A stretch of DNA of 64,000 nt, from contig NC_091972.1 in NCBI RefSeq assembly GCF_036711975.1, positions 8,685,001-8,749,000 on the forward strand. Direction: 5' to 3'. A program made the translations under genes and the position numbers. The stretch is from Onthophagus taurus (taxonomy: Eukaryota > Arthropoda > Insecta > Coleoptera > Scarabaeidae). This document shows positions 1-12,000 of this stretch, piece after piece. The first letter of the stretch is position 1, and each line of letters begins with the position of its first letter. The notes under the pieces are model-generated. The model saw only the letters and a program-made list of their open reading frames with translations, made no database searches and was not told where the DNA came from.

Positions 1-214
1 TCTTGAATCTCTTTTTTGTGGGAAGGTTGTAATTCAGACTTACATATTAAAAGCAAGCCTTAAAAAAGCTGTTTTGTCTTAAAAGAAATTATATTTTTCA
101 ATGAATTAATGAATCTGTATACATACTCTGTACCTTTCTCAAAAATCTTTAAAAGAAACCTTATCGTTATAATGTCAAAATCTATTTAATGCATATTAAG
201 TTATTAGAAGAATA
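1..214. other. AT-rich flank, no gene seen
   Basis: No coding stretch or recognisable repeat is seen up to the TA that flanks the next element. Confidence 0.5.
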
Positions 215-1596
215 CTACCTTTGTCCCATAATAAGTGTCTGATTTGTTGTAAATTTAAGTCCCGAAATAGATAAATTTTTACAAATAGTAAGAAAACTCT
301 AGATTTTTAAGTATCTTACACGTCAAGTTGATGCGTTAAAATTTTTTGACAACATACAGTATGGAAAATCCATATTTGAACATCCTTCGAAATATTAGAA
401 TAACACGAATTTTTGATGATTGGTTACTTCTGCAGTTCAATAACCGAATGGTAAAGGACATTTTAATCACAGTTGACAGAAAAAAACATATTCGAACAGT
501 ACAAACTTTAATAATAACTAAGAAAATTATTCTAATGCTGCTTAACAACAGCACTTCGACACCAATTCCGCTAGTTTAGTGGTTAATTGAGGTGGTATTT
601 GAATCCATTCTGTTTTCAACGCTACTTTTACGTCAATTACGTTTCTAATTTCTTCTTGAATATTGACAATAGTATTAAGATCTGTGAGTTGCTGCACGAT
701 CCCATGCCATATAGAAAAATCTATCTTCACCCACCATTTCATTTATAGCCCATGTCTCGGTCATTTTCAAAGAATTTTTTTGAGCATATTTAAATGCTAG
801 TCGTCTTACGGCTTTTGGTACTAAACCATGAAACATGTTGCTACATTGCAACAAGTATTCCACAAGTTTAGTTTCGTATTTTTTGGTAAATATTTGCCTT
901 TGTGCAAAATTGGGCGAAAAGTTAACATTTTCTATACTATATCCCTTGTTATTTCACATAATTAGCGAGTGAGACTTTTTCACATCATAAATTGTCGCAG
1001 CAGAACTTAAACTCATTGTTCTTCTATTACAGCCAGTACGGCCCTTTTTATAACATCTTCCGAAAAATCGTGGTTCGTCACCCTATTGTAACTTTGCGGC
1101 ATACCTGGTCCTCAAAATAATAGAATAATTCGCCCTATAATTCGTTAGGGATGCTTTGGACAGCTTTCCAATCTATCCCCATGTTGTCTCTGATAACATG
1201 AAAATTCGAAAAAAGATTGACGTTAAGATTATGTTAGCAATAACTATAACTTTGAAATGGAATAAAACCGATGAAACAGCTACAATACTCAACTAATGAT
1301 TGATTCGAATAGTAATGTCCAATATTGTAATGAAATTTTAATAAACAAACAAAACTTTATATGATTTTCCGCGAATGAACTTCATACACGTGAGAGAGAG
1401 TACACTATAAAGCAGGTCATTACAGCTATCTTTTATGTAAAATTGAATCATTTAACTGCAACAGTACGCGAAATATTAAGCTGTCCATTATATCCCCGGT
1501 TTCCTGTACTGTACATTACATTACTTGATGGAACAAAAATTTGTAACTTTTTAGTAAGTTTCACGAAATCAGACACTTATTTTGAGACAAAGGAAG
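215..1596 (-). mobile_element. Degenerate Tc1/mariner-superfamily (pogo-like) DNA transposon
   Basis: The ends form an inverted repeat of 31 bases beyond a TA (CTACCTTTGTCCCATAATAA on the left; the same with 3 changes on the right), flanked by TA at 213-214 and 1597-1598, as expected for a TA target duplication. On the minus strand the interior has broken pogo/CENP-B-type N-terminal coding: an HTH-like stretch near 980-1110 and a block with GLVPKAVRRLAFKYAQKNS near 760-840. Near 560-650 is a piece like the Tc1 transposase C-terminus (TEWIQIPPQLTTKLAEL). Most of the DDE catalytic core between these blocks is missing, so this is a deletion derivative with several stops and frame changes. It cannot encode an active transposase. 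Confidence 0.8.
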
Positions 1597-2078
1597 TACA
1601 AAATAAGAAATAAACGAAACTATTTGCGCGAAGATGTCTTAGTCGCGTATCGCACATTTTAAAAACAAAAAAAAATAAAGATAAAGGCCTAAGTAAATAA
1701 AAATAAAGTACATACACGCTTCAGTATTGTAAATCTAACGTTATTAATTAAGTATTGTCTCTTACTACAAGATTCAAAAAAAAAATACATTATACAATTA
1801 TTACTATATTCGATATTAAAACTTAATGATAAAAAAAAACGATATTAATGTTATTCTCTTGGTAAATGTTTGATGATGCCAAAACGATCCAGGTAAACGT
1901 GCGTTTCTATCTTAAGACTTTTAAGATAAATTAGTATTCGTTGTTTGTTCGGAATGGTAACCGTGTTTTTTGGGGGAAAAAATGTTTTATATATTAAACG
2001 TAGATAAAAAAAAAGAAAATGTGTTTTATTTTGTTCTAAAATTAAATTTAATATTTGAAATACAAGTATTTATTATTA
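1597..2078. other. MCM8 3' flank
   Basis: AT-rich sequence downstream of the MCM8 stop codon, with several poly-A and AATAAA-like runs. No gene or repeat is recognised. Confidence 0.5.
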
Positions 2079-4731
2079 TTAAACATCAAAATTAACTAAT
2101 TGATACATATTATCCGGTTTCTTTAACAAAACCCCATCCAAATTCAATATCTGTATCGTATTATAAAACCGATTTTTAGCTACCCCGGCTTGCGCAGCGA
2201 CATTTCTTAATTCTTCTAAACTAAACATTTTCGATTCATTCGATTGTGAAATATCTTCTAAAAGCGATAAAAACTTTGAAACTTGTTTTCTTCCGCTAAT
2301 TCCGGTACCATTTGGAGATCTACCATAATCAAAGGAACCATTTTCGTCAATCGCCACGCTCGCAATACTATATTTTATTATTTCGATTACTTCAAGGGCA
2401 TCTTCAGCTGTTGCTTCTTCGCGTAATTCCAATTTAGCTCGAGCTTGTGTTAATCGTTTTAATGATTCTAATTGTCGGGCGGTTACCGGCGTAAAATTAG
2501 ATGTATTTCGATTACTCCGTAAATCTAGATAAAATTCTTCTAAAATCACTTTTGCTTCAGCATTTAATTGGGGTTTAACGTATTTTTGAGCATAGGCTAT
2601 ATATTTTCTAACCAACGAATGCGGAATTAAATCAAGTTCTTCATTAGGTTGTATTAATAATTCTCTAAAAATGAAAATAATTTAGATTAAGCGTTATTTT
2701 CGAATGAAATTTTAGTAAGTACTTCAAAGATGTTTTTTTTGAAGACGTCGCTTCGTTATCGATCTGGTACTTTGAAAAATGATTTGTTTTCTTGTTTGTA
2801 TGTAAAGCAAGAACGTGTTCTGATAATAAAACATCTGATTTCTCATCAGATCGATCTAATAAAATAAAAATTAAATCAAAACGTGAAAGTAAAGCTGAAT
2901 TTATTTTTAAATTTTCTATGACGGTTTTCGAATGGTTATAATGACCCCCAATGGGGTTTGCAGCAGCTAAAATAGTCGTTCTTGTTGGAATATTTCGCGA
3001 TATACCCGCTTTGGCTATACTGATACTTTGTTGCTCCATTACTTCAAGTAAGCTCTGTTGAATCAAAAATAAATAATTTAAAAAAGTATTTGTTTTAAAA
3101 CGTTAATTTTTACACTATTTTGAGATGGTCCTTTATCGAATTCATCAATACAACAACATCCTTGATCAGCTAAAACTAAAGCTCCAGCTTCTAATGTATA
3201 TTCACCTCTTGACTCTCTATTTACAGTTACTGTTAAGCCAGCTCCGGTGCTTGTATTTCCACACACATAAACACCTAAAGATAAAACCAAATTAACATAA
3301 TCTGATTATCTTAAAATGGATATAAATTACCTCCAGGTGCTATATTACAACAAGCTTGTAACATTTGAGATTTTCCCAACCCTGGGTCGCCCATTAATAA
3401 CACATGACACTCTTTTCTTTTTTCAATAACGTTTTCTGTGCCTCCAAAAAGACTTAGTAAAAGTCCGGCTTTTATTATTTCGTGTCCGTATATGTTTGGG
3501 CATAAAGAATGGACGAGTAATCGAAATAAATTTTCTTCTGAATGAATTTTCTGGTTCATAAAAGATATTAATAAAGTTTAATTTCAATAAATTAAAAAAA
3601 AATTATTTAATTACTTCAATTTGATAATAATCCGATGTGATAAATGTGATTTTCGGCGAAACTGAAAACGAATTTTGTTGTTGTCGACTTGTTTTTTCAT
3701 TAATAACGGAAATTGCTTTGATATAAATATCGTAAAGGGCGCCACTTTTCTTTTTAAATCCATAATTCGTTGGTGAACTTTCCGTTTTTACGACGCCAAC
3801 AATGGTGACGTCATCGCCCAATATACAAGAGGAAACTAAATCGTTTTCAAGTAAACATGGAATACTACGAGGTATTCGAGCACTTTCCCCCTAAAAATAA
3901 ATTAAAAAAAAAATACAAAGACAACGAAGATTTAGGAACTTACTGAATCATCATCATTAATTTCTTGAATCTTAATATTTTGGTAATTAATTGTATGTGT
4001 GTATTTAGAAGCTAATAAAGGTTTAAATTTCGATTGAGCCCGACATCCTTTTCTAATACACATATTTGGAGTTGTATAATAACCATCATTTTGTTTAACA
4101 ATTAACATTTGTTCACATTGACTACATTTAAATTCAATTTCAACACACAGATCTTGTTTATCACCAGTTTTTATAACAGCACCTTTAACAGCAACCAATT
4201 TATTACAACGATTCACCCGAACATCTTTAATATTTAATATAGGTTCAACATTAATTAATCTACAATGTACAATAGGAATAAGATACTCGCTGTTTTCTTT
4301 TTCAACTTCACATAAAGTTTGATGCATTGCTAAACCTATACATTTTAAAATTTCCTCTGTGTTTTCTATCAAATCTTTTTGTAAACTATCAAAACATTTA
4401 TTTAAGAACTCGTTTTTTAAAACCTCTTTATAATCGATCGTAAAGAAGCCATCTTCTTTAATTTTTCCGTATGAAAATAACGAATTATTCTTGCTTATGT
4501 ACGATTTGAAGTGGTTTATTTTTGATTTTATAACTTCATTGTCAAGAAACGCTGCAAATAAATATATTTTGAAGAGTTTACAAAGATGTGTTATGAATAC
4601 TTACTTCTGTTAAAATAATGATAAAATCCCTCAAAACCATTACAAGAAGATGGTGTTGATTCCCTTATATCTTTTGAATCTGAATTATGAGAATTAAACT
4701 TATTAAATGAATTTTTTCGTTTGTAAGACAT
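2079..4731 (-). CDS. MCM8: DNA helicase MCM8 (ortholog of Drosophila rec)
   Basis: Seven coding exons on the minus strand: 4605-4731, 3944-4551, 3615-3890, 3331-3550, 3114-3274, 2723-3054 and 2079-2664. All junctions are GT-AG and phases agree, giving 769 residues (human MCM8 is 840). The N-terminal OB domain carries a zinc ribbon (CSQCEQ then MCIRKGC). The AAA+ core has Walker [10 protein letters not shown], Walker [10 protein letters not shown], and the sensor/arginine-finger stretch [14 protein letters not shown]. The C-terminal winged-helix region matches MCM8 ([20 protein letters not shown]). MCM8 works in the nucleus with MCM9 in homologous-recombination repair; the Drosophila member rec acts in meiotic crossing over. 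Blocks such as [20 protein letters not shown] fit MCM8 better than MCM2-7. The start is the first ATG of the 5'-most exon. Exon 5 uses a weak donor (GTAAAA), chosen because it restores the family alignment. Confidence 0.95.
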
Positions 4732-4975
4732 TGTTTTGAATATTTGAATTTTTCTTTGGTTAGTTTTTTAGGTTAACTTAAAAAGTTATAAGATTACCTA
4801 ACATAGGCAACCACATATACAACCAATTTGTAGACTTATTTTCTCTTTCTTTGCTAATTTTAAGAAAACAATGTATTTTGAGAAATTTAATTAGTAATGG
4901 TATCATCTTTTCATGTTAATAAAATATTCTATAAGATGTTGCGTAATTTTACTAACTCTAGTGTTCAAAGGGAAA
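4732..4975. promoter_or_regulatory. Presumed MCM8 upstream region
   Basis: AT-rich stretch 5' of the MCM8 start. No clear TATA box or initiator was identified, so promoter function is assumed from position only. Confidence 0.3.
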
Positions 4976-5240
4976 AGAAGGAGTATATGCTGCAATCGAA
5001 GAGAAAGACCGTCTTTCAAAAAATCGATAAACTATGTAAAAATAGAAGGATTGGTAACATTTTCAGATCCTAAAATTGTTTAATTTTTGCAATAATTAAT
5101 ATTAAAATTCAAAAGCCCCTCTATAAAAGCTTTGGTGACGTTTACAAGGTTTTCGCGTAAGATCAAGAAGACACAAACGTTCATCGTTCGGATCTCTTCT
5201 TCTAGCGCATAAGATTCTCGTGGCATCGCACTCATATACC
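4976..5240 (-). repeat. Partial copy of the MITE family found at 16224-16643
   Basis: The block with AAAGACCGTCTTTC and ATCGATAA near 5005-5030, and the block CTTCTAGCGCATAAGATTC near 5200-5220, are reverse complements of blocks in the MITE at 16224-16643. They keep order and similar spacing. The terminal TAGGGCCGTTAAG repeats are not found here, so this copy is truncated or diverged at both ends. Confidence 0.6.
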
Positions 5241-5329
5241 TTTTATTGTCCAAAGTTTTTTCAAATTTCCATTATTTTTTTTTTGAAAAAGTAAAACCGT
5301 TTGAAAAATAAAAAATTGCCCCATTGTGG

Positions 5330-6230
5330 GGAAGTTTCAGGAAGCGTTCTATTCCACAAGGTCTTATTGATGTTAATGCTTTGAATGATTTCTTTTTGTC
5401 GCTTGTCGATTAAGGAAACATTTGGAAACCTTTTCCATATTGCCTGATACCCAGTCTGTTTTTAGAGCGGGTTACAGTTTTGCTACTGCACACTTAGAAG
5501 TTATTGATGCTATCATTAGAGGAAGGGATATGGACATATATCGCGCAATGCCCGTGCTTTTCTTGAACATTACTTAATGAATCGCAGACAGATGGTTTCT
5601 TTTGATGGTGGCTAGTCTGATGAAGCTGTTGTGTTGTCTGGCGTTGCTCAAGTATCTATATTCACTCCAATTCTCTACTTAATTTATAGTAGTAATATTT
5701 TTGGTATGTTGCATCACTGCATATGCTGATGACACTCAGCTTCATTTTTCCTTTGATCCTACTCAAGTGCATATTACTCAGAATTATATTAATCAGATCG
5801 GTTTTTGGTGTTTGTGGTGTTAGTTTGCAGTTTAGCGATGAGACAAAGAACTTGGGCGTTATCATCGATTCATCACTTAGATTTCTTGCACATGTATCTA
5901 ATTTACATAAGCGAGCCTATGCTGCGCTGCTTCTACTCTACGGTAATTGCAACTTATTGAATCGGCGTTTAAGAATTCAACTTTTTGATTCAATTGTATT
6001 ATCCTTATTCAATTACTGAGACGTAATTTATGATTCTTATCTTGATGTGGTTACTACCCTTCAAATTCAACGTCTGCAAAACGGTTGTTTGAGATTTATA
6101 TATGGTATAAGAAGAAAAAACAGTACATCAATAAATATTAAATTCCTAAATTCGAATTACATACATTCAAATACATATGTACAAAGCTGTACTTGATTAT
6201 ACAAATAAAAATTACTGCTATTTTTAAGTC
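5330..6230 (+). mobile_element. Non-LTR retrotransposon (LINE, Jockey/CR1-like) reverse-transcriptase fragment
   Basis: Broken plus-strand coding with reverse-transcriptase features. A block like FRAGYSFATAHLEVIDAI lies at about 5460-5515, a degenerate active site followed by ADDTQLHFSF at about 5725-5755, and the post-RT segment SDETKNLGVIIDSSLRF and LFDSIVLSLFNY at about 5830-6020. Similarity continues weakly to about 6230. Several stops and frameshifts are present. Endonuclease and 5' regions are absent, consistent with 5' truncation. The exact clade is not resolved. Confidence 0.75.
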
Positions 6231-6545
6231 TTGGCATCGATGCCTTGTAAACAACTATCACCCTACAGATAATATATGACACGTAGCTCCATTATAATAT
6301 TTTGAACCTAAATGAGTCTCGTTAAGTATTAATTATAGTTAATGTAATAAAAATAACGAAGAAAATTCAACCAATTAAAATTTGTTGCAACTGTTAAATT
6401 AAATTTTATGATGGAGCTGTCACTTTTTGACATTTAAGTGTCAAATTTGTATTTATTTTGAAGATCCCATTGAAAGCGTTCATCAGACAATTCAGTTTAA
6501 TTCACCCATTTCAACATTTAATTGCCAACCTACAAGTTTCTGTTA
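6231..6545. other. Intergenic spacer
   Basis: AT-rich, no gene seen. It contains a short inverted repeat TGACATTTAAGTGTCA near 6427-6442. Confidence 0.4.
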
Positions 6546-6900
6546 TACTCTGTTTTTAAACCAGGAGGAGTAAACGCGAAAGTCAGATTTACACTAGGAA
6601 AAATCACCAGAAAATATCACTAGATATTTTGGCGGTAAATTTAAATTAATAATTATTATTATTTATTTATTTACTTATTATTATATTATATTTATTTCAA
6701 AATATAATAAAAAAGGGTTTAAGAACACAAAATATACAATAATGACACGAAACTGTCGAATTATCAATTACCTAACCGTTAAATTCAAAATCAAAATTCA
6801 AAATTGCCTGTGTGTGAACTTTCCTCGCATTCAACCAATCACGTGCAAGGTCAATCTGGTGACAAATTTAAAATACTCCTCCTGGTTTAAAAACAGAGTA
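6546..6900. mobile_element. MITE with perfect 27-bp terminal inverted repeats and TA duplication
   Basis: TACTCTGTTTTTAAACCAGG begins the left end (6546-6572). Its exact 27-base reverse complement closes the right end (6874-6900). TA flanks both sides (6544-6545 and 6901-6902). The 355-bp unit has no coding capacity and an AT-rich core. The TA target suggests mobilisation by a Tc1/mariner transposase. The perfect ends suggest fairly recent insertion. Confidence 0.85.
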
Positions 6901-7523
6901 TAGTTATACAGCCTGATTCAGAGTAAGCGCCTTATTTTTTTTTAGCCACACTATGGGTACTACTTTCAAAATATTTGGCAATAATATGTTTTAGGACATT
7001 CTCTACACGATGGTGATATCATATTTTCAATTGGACGAATTATTTCAAAATGGCGACTGTCAACTTTTTTTTTTAAATGGAATGCCAAATTTTTTTTTTA
7101 TTATTCAGATCCTAAAAACATTCTTTTTACGACAGTATTTTGTTTTTCTTAAAAATTCATTTCTTTCCCCATCAAAAAGCAACCTAACATTTTAATCTAG
7201 TAGCGCATAAATGTTTTACACTCGATGTTATTTTTGTCCAAATATATAAATAAGTAGATGTTTATTACAAAATAAAGTTTAATTGCTAGCGCTAGTTAGC
7301 AATTAAACGATAATTGATATCACGATATCAATTATCGTGATATCAGCGTGATATGACAAGTGATATGAAAAGTGTAATGTTCAAGCTGTCATTTTGACAG
7401 ATATGTAAATGTCAAGTTTGTGCATAATTCCTTCTGTATGGAAACAGTCTAAAATTACTCCTATTCGCCCTATATCTATGTATAATGCCCCTATCTATCT
7501 ATAACTATTGCCCTATATCCATT
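6901..7523. other. Spacer between MITE and carbonyl reductase
   Basis: AT-rich with no convincing gene; a 61-codon ORF at 7010-7195 shows no recognised similarity. It holds the double palindrome listed separately at 7277-7337. Confidence 0.4.
7277..7337. repeat. Two adjacent perfect palindromes
   Basis: Hairpin 1 has 12-bp arms (GTTTAATTGCTA, 7277-7288, and 7297-7308). Hairpin 2 has 13-bp arms (CGATAATTGATAT, 7308-7320, and 7325-7337) with a 4-base loop. They share one base and are followed by further GTGATAT units. They may be a MITE end or a protein-binding array; no assignment is made. Confidence 0.7.
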
Positions 7524-8558
7524 CTACCAATAATAGGAACATTTTTGGAAAAACTTATTTATAACTCTCGAATCACACCAAACATATTCTCCTTTAAATC
7601 CATGTTGCTCAAGAGCTAAATATAAAATTGGTTTAGCTCCTTGTTCGATAGTTAAAACACCCTGATGATCAGTCATGTCTGTATCTACAAATCCAGGATG
7701 AACAGAATTAACCGAAACGTTTAAATCCCCACGTGTCAGATTAAATTCTTTTTGTTGAATCCTAGTAAGTGCAGAAACACCAACTTTTGAGACTACATAA
7801 GCGGAATCGTTCCATCCAAACGGTGTAACAGTATCGTTATGTTCTTCTCGACATCTGATTCATTGAAATCCTACATAATTTGAAGAAAATAATTTCATTT
7901 GTATACTTACTTTACGAATTCGTTCATGAGAGTACTTAATTTTTCAATGGTAAGATTTGAATCACTGAATTTGGCTCGTAATTCTATGGAAGGGATTCTA
8001 GCAAGATGTCCGGCTGAGCTTGATACATTAACCACTCTTGCATCTTTTCGCAATAAAGGAAAGAAAGCTTCACAAACTCGAAGAAGTCCAAAATAGTTAG
8101 TTTTTATTGTATCAGAAGCTTGTTTTGAGAATGGTTCTTTAGAATCTTGCTGTAAATAAATAAAATATGTAAATTAATTTTAGGAAAGTTAAGATATATT
8201 TTCTTTTACATTATAAGCAATAGCAGCATTATTGATTAATAGATCAACACCTCCGTGTTCATTTTTTATAAAGTCACGAAACTTGTTGACACTTTCTTGA
8301 TTATCAACATCAAGTTGATGGAACAAAGGGTTAAATCCTGCGTCTTTTAATTTCTTAACAGCTTCATTTCCACGTTCGGAGTTGCGTGCGGTTAAATAAA
8401 CCACTCCATCAAATTTATCACATAAACCTTTGACAATTGCATATCCGATACCTTTATTAGACCCAGTTACCTATTCAAGATGAATTTGCTTTTTAAACAG
8501 AGTTTAAATTATTTATTTTACTTACAATCGCAACTTTTCTTGATGTGTTTAGTGCCAT
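7524..8558 (-). CDS. CBR1: Carbonyl reductase [NADPH], short-chain dehydrogenase (CBR1-like)
   Basis: Four minus-strand exons: 8526-8558, 8210-8470, 7911-8149 and 7524-7854. GT-AG junctions with matching phases give 287 residues, close to human CBR1 (277). The cofactor motif is VTGSNKGIG near residue 12. LINNAAIAYN is the NNAG-type motif, VVNVSSSAG carries the catalytic Ser, and SAYVVSK the catalytic Tyr-x3-Lys pair. The family reduces carbonyls, quinones and related xenobiotic or endogenous ketones in the cytosol with NADPH. It lies head to head with SART3, with 498 bp between start codons. The first exon encodes only 11 residues. The position of the last acceptor (7855) was chosen because it alone keeps frame with exon 3. 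The CBR1 symbol is by family; insects carry several paralogs. Confidence 0.92.
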
Positions 8559-9056
8559 TCTAATCATCAATTGGAAAATATTATATGAAATAGAATAGGT
8601 GAAAGCAACCTTTTATAAGTAAATTCTATAAAAAATATTGTTGTTTTTGTGAAAAAGCTGAAATTGTATGATATTGGTTGATAATTAATTTGGATTTCCT
8701 GTGGTTTTGTAGTTTATTTTTTAGTGGTGTCAAATTTCTGTGGTAAATAAACAGATAGGCAATAACATTGACACCATTAATGTAAATTTAAAAATTTTAA
8801 ATAAATTTTTTTAACTAAGGAAACGTTTAGAGTTATTCGAATATGATATAAAAATTTATATTACATTGACTAAATATCATGATAATTACATTAATTATAC
8901 ATTTTAAGAAAAATATATTTAATTAAAGAGATTTTTGGCAACCAATAACACACTTAGCTGTTAAAATGTGTGCCTAATTAACGCATGCGTAATTCAAGAG
9001 TAAATAAAAACGAAAACAAACCTGTTCTACTTAAATAAATTTTCCATTAAAGAAAA
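8559..9056. promoter_or_regulatory. Shared upstream region of carbonyl reductase and SART3
   Basis: A 498-bp AT-rich stretch between divergent start codons. It must hold at least one promoter for each gene. No TATA box or known element is clear. Confidence 0.4.
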
Positions 9057-12000
9057 ATGGAAGAAATGGACACCGAAAATGCAAATCAAGATTTATGTTC
9101 TGATAGTTCATCAGATGGCAATGAAGATGAGGAAGAAAAGGTATTTATAATCACTTAACCTCATTCTATCAATAATTTCACTCATGATTTAGCTTATTGA
9201 AGCCCGAGCTGCGGAGTTGGAACAACAAGTTTCCGCAAATCCCTATCTTTATGATAATCACGTTGAGTTAACAGAACTCTACCGAAAATTGGGCGACTTA
9301 ACATCAATGCGAGCGGCTTACGAGCGATTTAGCACAGCTTATCCATTAACAGCAACAATTTGGCTACAATGGATTCAGGATGAAATCAAAATTTCCCAAA
9401 CTGATAAAGAAAAAAGAAGAATTCTTGATTTATTTAAGAAGGCAATAAGAGATTATCACTGTAATTATTATTAATTAATTTTAACCTTTATCCAGACTTT
9501 GTGTCAAATTGACATAATTTTTAAGTTTACTTGCTGATATTTTCATTATTTACTAATTTCCTATTTCTGTTTTTCCCATTAATCTTATCTAGTAGGCTGG
9601 ATAAAGAAAATCCTTAATTTTGTCTTAATGTGTCAAATTGACATTTTACATGCTTGTAATTTGTGTATAAACAACAGTATTAGTGAAATTACAGGGTAAA
9701 AATACATGTAATACTTTTGGTTTAGTGATATAGCTTTAGATTCGAATGTGTTGTTGTTGAAAGATAAAACTATACAATACACCAAAGAACCAATGCCACT
9801 TGCTTGGTCTACAAGCTCGAACTCCTTTGCTTCTAGACAATAAGGGCCAACACTGTTTGTTACCAGCTGTATATCTGATCCTAACAACTATGGGAAAAAA
9901 AAAGTACACATGTCAAGTAATAGAAAAAGAATAGGAGAGAACAAGAATGAAAGAAAATCGGATTAAGCGCAAAATGATTGGAAAAGGGCAAATATAGCTG
10001 TCAGCTGAAGATCAAAAAACAGTCTCAGATAACCCTACAGTTAGAGACAGGGGAGAATTAAAGAGTAACAGAATTTGCGACGAACAATAGTTGGAAGGAA
10101 ACAACCAAATTTGCGTATGGAATAGAAACAGAAATAAACCTTCCTGCAGACAGACTGAATCTGGGGCTACCAGGACAATTCAGAATCCATCATCAACCCC
10201 AAGTTTTTAACTATTTAAGAGAATTGCATGATGTTACCATCAAGTGTCAGATGGTTACTATTGATGGAGTAAAATTTTCTTAGCAAAGGTTAATCCGAAA
10301 TCAATAGCTTAGTCTTTGCTATATTCAAACTCAAGCCATGCCATCTAGACCAGTCTAGAACACTAGCAAGATTAAACCTCATTACCGTTGCTGGAAGTTC
10401 ATCCACAGCTGCAGATGTATAAATTTGGAGGTCGTCTGCATATGGGTGAAAGTTGCACTTAATTATCTTAGTAATGCAGTTTATGAAGACGAAAAAGAGA
10501 AGTGAACCCAAAACACTACCCTGAGGCACACCGCAACGGCTTGTAAATACAGACGAGGAAGATAGGAGGCACATACACACAAGGAATTAGAAAGGTATGA
10601 TTCAAACCAAGCGACACAGCTCGGCGAAAAACCTACAGAAAATAGAATTGCCACCTACAAGCTATGATTAACAGAATCAAACGCCTTGCTGAAGTCAAGC
10701 AAAACCAATAAGGTCAAACGCCGGTCATCACAACCACGTCTAATATCATCAGTAATTTTGAAAAGCGCCAATGTCGTGACCAGATTGCAAATCAGTGATA
10801 ATCTTATGCTCATCAAAATACCGCCGCGCTTGCATATACACCAAGCGCTTTAGAAATTACGGACATAATATATATAGGATGAAAATCACTTAGCCGAGTA
10901 TGACACTTAAGTTTAGGTATGCGTACAACATAAGCTGGTTTCCAAATAGAAGCGAAGGACGATGGAGAAGTTAAATATGTGGAGTAATAAATGATTATAT
11001 CCAAAATAGGAAAGAGCTGCTTAATGCTGACACCATCAGCACCTACACTAGTGGACCGAGAATATCTGAGAGGCCAGCAGACTTGGAATTCGTCAAACAA
11101 CTCCAAGGAAAATCTGGAACTGATATTAGCGGATGCATTAATGGCCAGAATTGGTGATACCTTAATTGAACCGTCTAGACTGATAGGGGATTCGGCAAAA
11201 TAACTAGCCAGAGAATTACAATTAAAACTACTTTGGTAAGAAGGAGATTCAACTACACCAAGAGAACGCATGGTTTTCCAGAAAGTATAGGGGGTAGCAT
11301 AGGATAATTTCCGATAAATATACAAGTTTTTAAAATTCTTACAACGGTGGTCCAATGAGCATTGGAAGGATGTCTTCAAAGAAGAGTTTTTGCAGAATTT
11401 GTATGGCGTTCGATGATATAAAGAAAAATGGTTGGCTGTTGATGTGATCACAATGCGTGTTACTATGGCTTAGTTTTATTAGCCGGCATTTATCATTCAA
11501 AGGGGGAAAGTATTGAGGAATTGTGGGATGATAAACATGGCCGTCCAATATTTGCAGCAACCATGGCGATAGGGCGGTTCAAAGACATCAATCGCTGTCT
11601 CAGATTCGACGATCAGCAAAGAGCAAAGAGGGAGCATACTGTGACAAACTTGCTCCATAATAAACATTAATAATAAAATTTTATAATGAAACAAAGGGTG
11701 GTGTCGGTGTGTTGGATCAGATGATTGAGTCATATAGATACAAGCGGAAAGTGAACAGGTAGCCTGTTGCACTGTTTTGTAATATGCTCGTATTTCTGCG
11801 TATAATGCCTTTATTATATTTACTACATTGAACGCAGATAGGAATATTGCGAAAAAAAATTCACCAAGCTTTATGTTTCCCATACATCAAGCAACGAAAT
11901 ACCAAGCCACGAGACAATTCAAATGTACAGTCATATTCATGGGAAATGCATACTCAATAGGTGACTCATAGCCAGCGGCATGTCGGATCTCACAACAGCG

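Noticed and set aside
346-579. 77-codon plus-strand ORF near the left edge
   Set aside because: Lies antisense to the Tc1/pogo-type remnant and shows no family pattern.
9633-9887. 84-codon minus-strand ORF in the SART3 intron
   Set aside because: Could be a decayed transposase piece, but no motif was clear enough to assign it.
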